DNA from: Dokdonella_A ginsengisoli
Lineage (GTDB): Bacteria > Pseudomonadota > Gammaproteobacteria > Xanthomonadales > Rhodanobacteraceae
Assembly: GCF_042652785.1 (NCBI RefSeq)
Contig: NZ_JBHSHD010000005.1
Span: 124,001-188,000, forward strand
Reading direction: 5' to 3'
Length of the DNA stretch: 64,000 bases
Below the pieces are notes generated by a model. The model was not told where the DNA came from, did not search any database, and saw only the letters and a program-made list of their open reading frames with translations. Of the stretch, positions 26,401 through 34,535 are shown piece by piece; position 1 is the stretch's first letter; every line of letters starts with the position of its first letter. A program made the position numbers and the translations under genes.

Positions 26401-29400
26401 TTGCTCGAAGCGACGCTGCCGCCCGAACCGCCGGCCGCGGCGGCGACGGCGGTGGCCGCTCCGCTTGCGACACCGCCGCCGCCGGTTGGCGGCTCGCCGC
26501 TGCTGACCCAGCTGATCCAGAGCCAGATGGCGCTGATGCAGCAGCAGACGCAGCTGCTCGCCGCGCTGGCCGGCAACGCCGTGGCCGCGCCCGCGCCGGT
26601 GGCCGCCGCGGTCGCCGCACCGGCCGTGCGCAGCGAGGAAGCGGCGGCGAACCTGGTCGAGCGTCCGTTCGGCGCGTCCGCGCGCATCAGCTTGAAGCGC
26701 GACCTCGCGCTGGACGCGGGCCAGCGCGCCTTCGTCGACGCGTTCACGCGCGACTACAACCGCCGCACCGCCGGCTCGAAGGCCTTCAGCCAGCAGCATC
26801 GCGCGCGCATGGCCGATCCGCGCGTGGTCACCGGCTTCAATCCGCTGTGGAAGGAGCTGGTCTACCCGATCGTGGTCGAACGCTCCAAGGGCGCGCGGCT
26901 GTGGGACGTCGACGGCAACGAGTACGTCGACTGCCTGAACGCGTTCGGCGCGAACTTCCTCGGCTACCAGCCGGACTACGTCGTCGACGCGCTGAAGCGG
27001 CAGATCGACGCCGGTTTCGAGGTCGGCCCGCAGCACCCGCTGACCGCCGAGGTGAGCGAGCTGATCGCCGGCATGACCGGCATGGAACGCGTGGCGTTCT
27101 GCAACACCGGCTCGGAAGCGGTGATGGGCGCGATGCGCATCGCGCGCACGGTGACCGGGCGCAAGACGATCGCGATCTTCACCAACTCCTACCACGGCAT
27201 CTTCGACGAGGTGATCGTGCGCGGCACGCGCAGCCTGCGCTCGATTGCCGCTGCGCCTGGCATCCTCGCCAGCGCGGTGGAGAACGTGCTGGTGCTCGAC
27301 TACGGCAGCGAGGAATCGCTGCGCATCCTGCGCGAGCGCGCACACGAGCTGGCCGCGATCCTGATCGAGCCGGTGCAGGGCAAGAATCCGTCGCTGCAGC
27401 CGCGCGAATTCGTGCGCGCGCTGCGTCCGATCTGCGACGCCGGCGGCTGCGCGCTGATCTTCGACGAGGTCATCACCGGCTTTCGCATCGCGCCGGGCGG
27501 CGCGCAGGAGTTCTACGGCGTGCGCGCCGACCTCGCCACCTACGGCAAGATCATCGGCGGCGGCCTGCCGTTCGCCGCGATCGCCGGCAGCGCGCACTGG
27601 ATGGACGCGCTCGACGGCGGCGACTGGCGCTTCGGCGACGATTCGTATCCGGAAGCCGGCGTGACCTATTTCGCCGGCACCTTCGTGCGCCATCCGCTCG
27701 CGCTGGCCGCGGCGAAGGCCGCGCTGCTGCACCTGAAGGCGCAGGGCCCGGCGCTGCAGCAGCGCCTGAACGAGCGCACCGCCGCGCTGGTCGAGCGCCT
27801 CGACGTGATCTTCGCCGCGCACGGCGCGCCGCTGAAGGCGGTCGGCTTCAGCTCGCTGTGGCGCGTGGTCGCCGACGAGGGCCAGCCGTTCGCGAGCCTG
27901 TTCTGGTACGCGCTGCGCGCCAACGGCCTGCACGTGTACGAGCAGTTCAACTGCTTCCTCACCGAGGCGCACGGCGAGGCGGACGTCGAGCGCATCGTCG
28001 CCGGCGTCGAGGCGGCGACCGCGATGCTGATGCGCGAGCGGCTGCTGACCGCCGGCGACAGTGCGGGCGAGGCGCCGATCGCGGCGTCCGCCGCGCTGCC
28101 GGACACGCTGCCGCTGACGCAGGGACAACTGGAGAAGTGGCTCGGCGGGCAGTACGGCGGCGACGCCGCGCTCGCCTGCAACGAGGCGGTCGTGATGCGC
28201 TACGACGGCGATCTCGACGTCGCAGCGCTCAGGCGCGCGCTGGAGCGGGTCTGGTCGCGCCACGAGGCGTTCGGTCTGGCGATCGGCGAGGACGGCACGC
28301 AGAGCCTGCGCGCCGCGCCGCCGCTGCCGCTGCGCGAACTCGATTTCTCCGGCGACGAGGCGCAAGCGCGGCTCGAGGCGCTTTGCCGCGACGCGATGCG
28401 CGAGCCGTTCGATCTCGGCGCGCCGCCGCTGCTGCGGCTGTCCCTGATCCGCCTGGGCGAGCGCCGCCACGCGCTGCACCTGATCGCGCATCACCTGGTG
28501 ATGGACGGCTGGTCGCTGGCGGTGTTCTTCGACGAACTGGAAACCGCCTACAACGCCTTCGCCGCCGGCCGCGAGCCGTCGCTGCCGGCGGCGCAGAGCT
28601 ATCGCGCCTACGTGCTGGCCGAGCAGGAACGGCGCCGGTCGAACGCGGCGCAGGTCGACTACTGGCGTGAACGCCATCGCGATCCGCCGCCGCCGCTGGG
28701 CCTGCCGGTCGATCGCCCACGCGGCGAGATGCCGGACTTTCGCGCCGACAGCGAACGCCACGCGTTCGCGCCGGAACTGGCCGATGCGCTGCGCCAGGCG
28801 GCGCGGCGGCGCGGCGTGACCGTGTACGGCCTGCTGCTGGCCGCTTTCGCCGCCTGGCTGGCGCGCGTTTCCGGGCGGCGCGACGTGGCCGTCGCGATCC
28901 CGTTCGCCGGCCAGGCGCTGGCCGGCAGCGGCGCGCTGATCGGCGACGGCGTCAACACCCTGCCGCTGCGCATCGCGATCGACGAGACCGCTCCGCTCGA
29001 CGCGCTGGTCGGCGCCGCGCAGCGCGCGCTGCTCGACGCCGCGGAGCACCAGGACCTGACCCTGCTCGACGTGGTGCGCTCGCTCGGCCCGCGCCGGCGC
29101 GACGCGCAGTCCGCGCTGGCGGACGTGGTGTTCAACCTCAATCCGCGCGTGCGCGCGCCGGCCTACGACGGCGTCGCCGCGAGCTGGCAGGACTGCCGCC
29201 ACGCGGCGCTGCTGTGGGAGCTGTTCTTCAATCTCAACGACGACGGCCGCTCGCTGAACCTGGACGTGCACTACCGCACCGCGCTGCACGATGCGGCGAC
29301 GATCCGCGCCTGGATCGCCGACTTCGAGCGCGTGCTCGCCGCGTTCGCACAGCCGCAGCCGGCGCCGCTCGCGGCGCTGCTGCGGCAGACGATTCCGGCG

Positions 29401-31242
29401 GCAGTGGATTCCGTCGCCGCGCCGCAAGCGCCGGCGTCCGCGGACACGCCGCTGGCGCTGATCGAAACGCAGGTGCGCCGCACGCCCGCGCGCATCGCGA
29501 TCGAAGGCGAGGGCGGAACGCTGAGCTACGCGCAGCTGTGGCGCGACAGCGGCGCTTTCGCCGCACGCCTGCGCGCAGCCGGCGTCGCGCGCGGCGATCT
29601 GGTCGGCGTGTGCCTGCCGCGGCGCATCGACCTGCTGCCGGCCCTGCTCGGCGTGCTGCGCGCGGGCGCCGCCTACGTGCCGCTGGATCCGGCTTTTCCG
29701 GACGCGCGCCTGTGCACGATGATCGGGCAGGCGGCGCTGCGCCACGTCGTGGTCGGCGAGGGCGCGCAGGTGCCCGCCGCGATCGGCGACGGCAGCTTCG
29801 CGCGCATCGCCTACGCCGCATCGTCGCCGGGGGTGGCGGACGCGCAAGACCTGCCGGCGGTGACCGGCGATGACCTCGCCTACGTGCTGTTCACCTCCGG
29901 CTCGACCGGCGTGCCGAAGGGCGTGCGCGTGCTGCACCGGAACCTGGCGAACTTCCTCGTCTCGATGCGCGCGCAGCCCGGCCTCGACGCCGGCGACGTG
30001 CTCGCCGCGGTGACCACGCTGTCGTTCGACATCGCCGGCCTGGAGCTGTACCTGCCGCTGACCGTCGGCGCGCGCGTGCACCTGGTGGGCGAGGCGCAGG
30101 CGCGCGATCCGCTCGAACTGGCGCGCGCGCTCGGCGCGGCGCAGGCGAGCGTGCTGCAGACCACGCCGACCCTGCTGCGGCTGCTGCTCGACGGCGCCGG
30201 CGACGCGGCGGTGCGCGGGCTGCGGCTGCTGGTCGGCGGCGAGGCGCTGCCGCGCGATCTGGCCGAGCGTGCGCTGGCGCAGGCGCGCGAGGTGTGGAAC
30301 CTGTACGGGCCGACCGAGACGACGATCTGGTCGACCCTGGCGCGCGTCGAGTCCGGTTCGGGGCCGGTGCCGCTCGGCCGGCCGATCGCCAACACCACGA
30401 TCCATCTGCTCGACGCCGAGCTGAAGCCGGTCGAGTCCGGCACGGAAGGGGAGCTGTGGATCGGCGGCGACGGCGTCGCCGACGGCTATCTCGGCCGGCC
30501 CGATCTCAGCGCCGAGCGCTTCCGCCTCGTCGACGGCCATCGCCTGTACCGCACCGGCGACCTCGGCAGCCTGCGCGACGGCGTGCTGCATTTCCACGGC
30601 CGCGGCGACGACCAGATCAAGCTGCGCGGCCATCGCATCGAACTGGGCGAGATCGAGGCCGCCGCGCGCGCCGAAGCCGGCGTGCGCGAAGCCGCCGCCG
30701 CGGTGCGCCGCCTCGGCGAGAACGACGAGCGCCTGGTGCTGTACGTCGGCGCGCCGACCGCCGCCGGCGACCTCGCCCAGCGCCTGCGCGAGCGCCTGCG
30801 CGAAACGCTGCCGGCCTACATGCAGCCGCAGCAGATCGACGTGCTCGCGGTGCTGCCGAAGACGCCGAACGGCAAGCTCGACCGCAACGCGCTGGCCGCG
30901 TCGGTCGCCGCGCCGCCGGCACCGTCCGCCGATCTCGCCGCGGCCGCCGCCGGCGACGCGCGCGAGACCTACCTCGGGCGCATCTGGGGCGAACTGATCG
31001 GTCTGGACGAGCTGCGCAGCGAAGACAACTTCTTCGAGCTGGGCGGCCACTCGCTGCTCGCCGTGGAGATGGCCACGCGCGTGCAGCGCGACACCGGCGT
31101 GCGCCTGAACCTGATGGCGGTGGCGACCGGTACGCTCGGCTCGCTGGCGCGGCAGCTGCCGGAGACGGACGGGCACGCGTCGGCGCCGTCCCTGCTCGGA
31201 CGCCTGTTCGGCCGCGGCGGCCGCGGGCGGACGAGCCCATGA
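23461..31242 (+). CDS. Hybrid PKS-NRPS megasynthase: KS-AT-ACP-AMT-C-A-T
   Basis: 2593 residues. Ketosynthase, about 8-430, with the Cys182/His318/His360 triad (TACSTS, EAHGTGT, NLGH). Acyltransferase, about 525-830, with Ser625 in GHSVGEY and HAFH at 721-724, the malonyl-CoA signature. ACP with Ser945 (GLDSL). Class III PLP aminotransferase, about 1090-1520, Lys1363 in YGKIIGGG. Condensation domain, about 1545-1970, with HHLVMDG from His1677. Adenylation domain, about 2000-2480, core FTSGSTGVPKG, pocket read by eye as D-I-L-Q-L-G-L-I-W, the glycine code. Thiolation Ser2531 (GGHSLL). The order resembles the beta-aminotransferase modules of iturin/mycosubtilin synthases. There is no ketoreductase or thioesterase. 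It should extend the upstream starter with malonate, transaminate the beta-ketone and add glycine. ATGA overlaps join it to both neighbours. Confidence 0.95.
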   Translation: MSETAIDGVAIVGMAGRFPGAASIDELWANLLAGRESITRFSPDELSPLVPAELRAHPRYVPARGVVADADRFDAAFFGIGAREAQLIDPQQRVFLELCWNALEHAGIDPTRAPGGSGPASIGVFAGTSNNGYRKLVEARPDVVAAAGEFAAMLANEKDYVATRVAHKLGLTGPAISLYTACSTSLVAIAQAWYALMSWQCDVALAGGVNIAVPQESGYLPAEGAIESADGHCRPFDADASGTVFSSGAGVVVLKRLADAIEHGDTIWAVIRGVGVNNDGADKASFSAPSVRGQSAAIRLALSSAGVDAASIGYVEAHGTGTPLGDPIEVEALARAFAAEHGGGARHTCWIGSLKGNLGHLVAASGVTGLIKATLALHHGRIPASLHYRTPNPEIDFAATPFKVVQRAKAWPRKAAPRRAGVSSFGVGGTNAHVVLEEAPRRAPSSAGRAVTLLPLSARDGEALQRRAAELADALAAYSDADLADIGATLAFGRKAMATRGVVVARTIAQARERLARLGTARARQPKLVFLFPGQGSQHAGMARELVETEPVFREHFERCCALASRHLGLDLRAAILPSAGEEAHADAQLAQTRCTQPALFAVEYALARWWESIGVVADAMIGHSVGEYVAATLAGVFTLEDAVALVCARGSAMQAQPAGAMLAVRAAEHEVLARLPADVSLAAVNASELVTVAGDEAAVDAFARALDAEHIASTRLKVSHAFHSAAMDGALPLLARAFETVRPAPPTRPFHSCVSGRPIGAAEAVDPSYWLRQLREPVRFADALGDVLAGGPVLFVEVGPSQALTTFARARLRDGDAATASLGAATRQGSDAEHLAAAVGECWRHGREPDWDAYHAGQTRHRVVLPGYPFRGERYWIETPAPATIGAIGVVEMNPPATASAAPAASSRGARLRAELRELVEGLSGEPVDAAQDGATLLELGLDSLALTQAALELERRYGLKLKFRRLMEDLDSIDKLAALLEATLPPEPPAAAATAVAAPLATPPPPVGGSPLLTQLIQSQMALMQQQTQLLAALAGNAVAAPAPVAAAVAAPAVRSEEAAANLVERPFGASARISLKRDLALDAGQRAFVDAFTRDYNRRTAGSKAFSQQHRARMADPRVVTGFNPLWKELVYPIVVERSKGARLWDVDGNEYVDCLNAFGANFLGYQPDYVVDALKRQIDAGFEVGPQHPLTAEVSELIAGMTGMERVAFCNTGSEAVMGAMRIARTVTGRKTIAIFTNSYHGIFDEVIVRGTRSLRSIAAAPGILASAVENVLVLDYGSEESLRILRERAHELAAILIEPVQGKNPSLQPREFVRALRPICDAGGCALIFDEVITGFRIAPGGAQEFYGVRADLATYGKIIGGGLPFAAIAGSAHWMDALDGGDWRFGDDSYPEAGVTYFAGTFVRHPLALAAAKAALLHLKAQGPALQQRLNERTAALVERLDVIFAAHGAPLKAVGFSSLWRVVADEGQPFASLFWYALRANGLHVYEQFNCFLTEAHGEADVERIVAGVEAATAMLMRERLLTAGDSAGEAPIAASAALPDTLPLTQGQLEKWLGGQYGGDAALACNEAVVMRYDGDLDVAALRRALERVWSRHEAFGLAIGEDGTQSLRAAPPLPLRELDFSGDEAQARLEALCRDAMREPFDLGAPPLLRLSLIRLGERRHALHLIAHHLVMDGWSLAVFFDELETAYNAFAAGREPSLPAAQSYRAYVLAEQERRRSNAAQVDYWRERHRDPPPPLGLPVDRPRGEMPDFRADSERHAFAPELADALRQAARRRGVTVYGLLLAAFAAWLARVSGRRDVAVAIPFAGQALAGSGALIGDGVNTLPLRIAIDETAPLDALVGAAQRALLDAAEHQDLTLLDVVRSLGPRRRDAQSALADVVFNLNPRVRAPAYDGVAASWQDCRHAALLWELFFNLNDDGRSLNLDVHYRTALHDAATIRAWIADFERVLAAFAQPQPAPLAALLRQTIPAAVDSVAAPQAPASADTPLALIETQVRRTPARIAIEGEGGTLSYAQLWRDSGAFAARLRAAGVARGDLVGVCLPRRIDLLPALLGVLRAGAAYVPLDPAFPDARLCTMIGQAALRHVVVGEGAQVPAAIGDGSFARIAYAASSPGVADAQDLPAVTGDDLAYVLFTSGSTGVPKGVRVLHRNLANFLVSMRAQPGLDAGDVLAAVTTLSFDIAGLELYLPLTVGARVHLVGEAQARDPLELARALGAAQASVLQTTPTLLRLLLDGAGDAAVRGLRLLVGGEALPRDLAERALAQAREVWNLYGPTETTIWSTLARVESGSGPVPLGRPIANTTIHLLDAELKPVESGTEGELWIGGDGVADGYLGRPDLSAERFRLVDGHRLYRTGDLGSLRDGVLHFHGRGDDQIKLRGHRIELGEIEAAARAEAGVREAAAAVRRLGENDERLVLYVGAPTAAGDLAQRLRERLRETLPAYMQPQQIDVLAVLPKTPNGKLDRNALAASVAAPPAPSADLAAAAAGDARETYLGRIWGELIGLDELRSEDNFFELGGHSLLAVEMATRVQRDTGVRLNLMAVATGTLGSLARQLPETDGHASAPSLLGRLFGRGGRGRTSP

Positions 31243-32027
31243 GCCATTCGATCCGGCCGCTGCGCATCGGCACGAGCGACCGCGAACTGTTCGCGGTCGC
31301 CTACGTGCCGGCGGCGCAGGCCGCGCTGCGCGGCGGCGTGCTGATGTGCCCGCCGTTCTTCCACGAACACTTCCTCGGCTATCGCCTGATGTCGCAGGTC
31401 GCGGCCCGGCTCGCCGCGCAGGGCTGGCTGTGCCTGCGTCTGGACTATTTCGGCAGCGGCGACTCGGCCGGCGCGGACGAGGCGTTCACCCTGGCCGGCG
31501 CCACCGCCGACGCGCGCACCGCGTTGCAGGAGCTGCGCGGCCTGGTCGGCGCGGGCCGGCCGGTGCTGGCGCTGGGCGTGCGCGCCGGCATCTGGCCGGC
31601 GCTCGGCGCGGCCGATGCGGGAGTCGCGCGTGCCTGCCTGTGGCAGCCGCTGGCGAACGGCGCGGCCTGGCTCGAACAGCTGCAGGCGATGGACGCGCAC
31701 GAGCGCGCCTCGCGCCAGCGCTATCCGCACCTGCGCGCGGGCTCGCGCGCGGCGGTCGCCGACCGCCTGCTCGGTTCGTCCGTCGATGCCGCGCTGCGCG
31801 CCGAGCTGGCCGCGCAGCGCGGCATCGAACCGCCGCACGCGATCCCGTTCGACGTGGTCGATGCGGCCGCGGACGGGACCGCCGCCGTTGGCCGCCGCGT
31901 CGAGCTGCCGCCGGCGCTGGCCGGCTGGGAGAGCGAGCTGACGATTCGCAACGTGTTTCCCGCCCGCGACGTGGGCGCCGTGGTCGAGCGGCTGACGGCG
32001 GCATGGCCGGGGAGTCCGGCCGCATGA
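31239..32027 (+). CDS. Alpha/beta-hydrolase fold protein, exosortase-A-associated hydrolase 2-like
   Basis: 262 residues. The N-terminal half has the alpha/beta-hydrolase pattern GGVLMCPPFFHEHFLGYR (oxyanion region) and LRLDYFGSGDSAG. The nucleophile elbow, normally G-x-S-x-G, reads LGVRAGI, so the catalytic serine is missing. I recall a similar degenerate elbow in the TIGR03101 family found in XrtA clusters. It may therefore be a non-catalytic partner of the next gene product, since the two families are normally encoded side by side. Position directly after the synthase (ATGA overlap at both ends) suggests a role in releasing, moving or proofreading the carrier-bound product. Cytoplasmic; no signal peptide. 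Confidence 0.8.
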   Translation: MSHSIRPLRIGTSDRELFAVAYVPAAQAALRGGVLMCPPFFHEHFLGYRLMSQVAARLAAQGWLCLRLDYFGSGDSAGADEAFTLAGATADARTALQELRGLVGAGRPVLALGVRAGIWPALGAADAGVARACLWQPLANGAAWLEQLQAMDAHERASRQRYPHLRAGSRAAVADRLLGSSVDAALRAELAAQRGIEPPHAIPFDVVDAAADGTAAVGRRVELPPALAGWESELTIRNVFPARDVGAVVERLTAAWPGSPAA

Positions 32028-32800
32028 GGGAACAGACGATGGACCTGGGCGGCGGCCTGTTCGGCGTGCTGACCCTGCCCGCGCAGGAGCGTTCCGATGG
32101 CGCGATCGTCGTGCTGCTCAATGCCGGCCTGATCCACCGCGTCGGGCCGTTCCGCCTGCACGTGCAGCTCGCCCGTTCGCTGGCGCAGGCCGGACATGCG
32201 GTACTGCGCTTCGACCTGCCCGGCATCGGCGATGCGCCGCTGCTCGCCGGCACCGATGCGCCCGGTGCGGTGACGCGCGCGCTCGACGCGCTGCAGGCGC
32301 GGTTCGGCGATCGCGGCTTCGTCGTCGGCGGCATCTGCTCGGCCGCCGATCTCGGCTGGAAGGTCGCGCTGGCGGATCGCCGCGTGCGCGGCCTGCTGCT
32401 GCTGGACGGTTTCGCCGCGCGCGGCTTGTGGTTCCGCGTCGGCCAGCTGCGGCTGCTGCTGCAGCGTCCGCTGCGCAGCTGGCCCGGCATGCTGAGGCGG
32501 CGCGCGCAGGCCGCCGCGGTGGTCACCGACGACGACCTGCGCGACTGGCCGGAGCCGGGCGCGGCATCGTCGCAGCTGCGCGAGATGCTCGCGCGCGGCG
32601 TGCGCGTGTTCGCGCTGTACACCGGCGGCGTGGCGGGGTATTTCCTGCATCCGCGCCAGTTCGCGGCGAGCTTCGGCGCCGCCGCGCGGCACGCGGCGCT
32701 CGACTTCGAATACTGGCCCGACTGCGACCACCTGTTCATGCATCGCGACGATCGCGAGCGCCTGCTGCAGGCGGTGCGCGCGTGGTGCGCGCGAGGTTAG
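32024..32800 (+). CDS. Alpha/beta hydrolase with Cys nucleophile, exosortase-A-associated hydrolase 1-like
   Basis: 258 residues. LLNAGLIHRVGPFRLHVQL and LRFDLPGIGD mark the family known from XrtA EPS clusters (TIGR03100). The nucleophile elbow is VGGICSAADLG, with Cys in the position of the usual serine; a C-terminal DCDHLFMH supplies the probable Asp/His. A cysteine nucleophile is typical of acyl-transfer or thioesterase-like chemistry, and no thioesterase domain exists in the megasynthase, so this is the best candidate for off-loading the product. The start at 32024 overlaps the preceding stop; an ATG at 32039, with GAGGG eight bases before it, is an alternative that would shorten the protein by five residues. 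Confidence 0.82.
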   Translation: MREQTMDLGGGLFGVLTLPAQERSDGAIVVLLNAGLIHRVGPFRLHVQLARSLAQAGHAVLRFDLPGIGDAPLLAGTDAPGAVTRALDALQARFGDRGFVVGGICSAADLGWKVALADRRVRGLLLLDGFAARGLWFRVGQLRLLLQRPLRSWPGMLRRRAQAAAVVTDDDLRDWPEPGAASSQLREMLARGVRVFALYTGGVAGYFLHPRQFAASFGAAARHAALDFEYWPDCDHLFMHRDDRERLLQAVRAWCARG

Positions 32801-32804
32801 GGCG

Positions 32805-34535
32805 ATGGACTTTTCCGCCGACGCCCCGACCGCGCGTTCGCGCCTGTATCCGGCCCTGCCGGCGGCGACCCGGCGGCTGCGCGTGGTCGCCCTGGTCAGC
32901 GGCGTGAACGCGCCGAGCTGGATCGCCGAGACGCTGGCCGCGGTGGTCGACAGCGACGTCGCCGAACTGGTCACCGTCGCCGCGGTGACGGTGCCGCCGC
33001 CACGGCATATGCCGCACCTGCTGGAACTGTTCCTGCACGCCGACGCGTGGGTGGCCGGCATCGCGCGCATGGCGACCGCGCGCTGCTCGCTGCCGGGGCG
33101 GCTGCCGCAGACCGTGTTCGGCGCGTGTTCGGCGGTGCAGGTCGAGCCGCGCCTGGAACTGTCCGACGAGGACCTGCAGCGGCTGGCCGCGAGCGAGCCG
33201 GACCTGATCGTCGCGTTCGGCCTACCGCCGGCGGGGCCGCGCCTGGGCGCGATCGCGCGCCACGGCGTGTGGACCTTCGAGCGCTACGCCGCCGACGCGC
33301 TGCGCTCGGCGCTGTGGCTGCTCGATCCGGTCATGCGCGGCGATCCGGTCACGCGCAGCGGACTGGTGCTGCACCTGTCCGACATCGACGACTGGCGCCT
33401 GCTGCAACCGCTGCGCAGCGCGACCTCGCAGCTGTCGTTCTCGCGCAACCGCGCCAACCAGCTGCTGCGCACGCCGGCGCTGCTGGTGCGCTCGCTGCGC
33501 GAGCTGGCGCAGGGACGCACGCCGGCGCGTCATCCGGCGCCGCGCTTCGAGCCGCCCGGCGCGCTGGCAATGTGCCTGTTCGGGCCGCGCTTCGTGCTGC
33601 GCGCGATGCGCCGCCAGCTGCCGCGGCTGGGACGCGTGGAGTCGTGGTTCCTGGCGCTGCGCCGCGGACCGCAGCTGGATCCGGCGGCGCCGAGCTTCGG
33701 GCAGTTCCGCCGCATCGATGCGCCGCCGGGGCATTTCTGGGCCGATCCCTGCGCGGTGCGCCACGACGGACGCGACTACGTGTTCGTCGAGGAATACCTG
33801 TACGCCACGCGGCGCGGCCGCATCGCCGCGGTCGAGCTGGACGCCGACCTGCGCGCGGTGCGCTCGAGCGTCGCGCTGGAGACGCCGTGGCACCTGTCGT
33901 ATCCGTGCCTGTTCGACTGGGACGGCGACACCTACATGACGGTGGAATCGTCGGAGAGCCAGCGCGTCACGCTGTATCGCGCGCGGCGCTTCCCCGACCG
34001 CTGGGACCTGGTCGCGCACCTGCTGCACGGCTGGAACATCGTCGATCCGACCCTGCACTTCGACGGCACGCGCTGGTACCTGTTCGCCACCGTGAAGGAA
34101 AGCGCGCTCAGCTACGACGACCGCATCTGGGACGACCTGTTCCTGTTCTGGGCGCCGACGCCGCTGGGGCCGTGGCGGCCGCATCCGAAGAACCCGATCG
34201 TCAGCGACGTGCGCGCGGCGCGGCCGGCCGGGCGCCTGTTCGTGCACGACGGGCGCCTGATCCGTCCGTCGCAGGACTGCAGCGTCGACTACGGCTACGC
34301 GGTGGTCTTCAACGAAGTGACCCAGCTGGACACCGAACGCTACGAGGAGCGCCGCGTCGGCCGCCTCGATCCGGCCTGGGACGCGCACCTGAAAGGCTGC
34401 CACACGTACTCGGCGCACGCCGGGCTCGAAGTGCTGGATGCGAAGATCCTGGTCGGGCGGCGGCGCGAGCACGAGCCGCAGAGCGCCGCCGCACCGGCGG
34501 TTTCCAAGAAACGAATGTCGGAGGACACGCGATGA
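32805..34535 (+). CDS. Formyltransferase-like / GINT1-like beta-propeller fusion, putative transferase
   Basis: 576 residues in two parts. Residues about 25-230 look like a degenerate formyltransferase core (LRVVALVSG, then PDLIVAFGLPPAG and GVWTFE), but the N-H-D catalytic pattern of formyltransferases is not evident. Residues about 290-545 match the five-bladed propeller found at the N terminus of glucosamine inositolphosphorylceramide transferase-type proteins: GHFWADPCAVRHDGRDYVF, VEEYLYATRRGRIA, LSYPCLFDWDG and WYLFATV. Such bacterial proteins occur in polysaccharide loci. A role in modifying the amino group of a sugar or of the NRPS-PKS product is possible but speculative. The stop overlaps the galE start. 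Confidence 0.78.
   Translation: MDFSADAPTARSRLYPALPAATRRLRVVALVSGVNAPSWIAETLAAVVDSDVAELVTVAAVTVPPPRHMPHLLELFLHADAWVAGIARMATARCSLPGRLPQTVFGACSAVQVEPRLELSDEDLQRLAASEPDLIVAFGLPPAGPRLGAIARHGVWTFERYAADALRSALWLLDPVMRGDPVTRSGLVLHLSDIDDWRLLQPLRSATSQLSFSRNRANQLLRTPALLVRSLRELAQGRTPARHPAPRFEPPGALAMCLFGPRFVLRAMRRQLPRLGRVESWFLALRRGPQLDPAAPSFGQFRRIDAPPGHFWADPCAVRHDGRDYVFVEEYLYATRRGRIAAVELDADLRAVRSSVALETPWHLSYPCLFDWDGDTYMTVESSESQRVTLYRARRFPDRWDLVAHLLHGWNIVDPTLHFDGTRWYLFATVKESALSYDDRIWDDLFLFWAPTPLGPWRPHPKNPIVSDVRAARPAGRLFVHDGRLIRPSQDCSVDYGYAVVFNEVTQLDTERYEERRVGRLDPAWDAHLKGCHTYSAHAGLEVLDAKILVGRRREHEPQSAAAPAVSKKRMSEDTR

Noticed and set aside
25528..31176. Very long antisense open frame opposite the megasynthase gene
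   Set aside because: Its translation is extremely Arg/Gln/His-rich and lacks any domain, while the opposite strand encodes seven complete domains; long stop-free frames are expected at this GC content.
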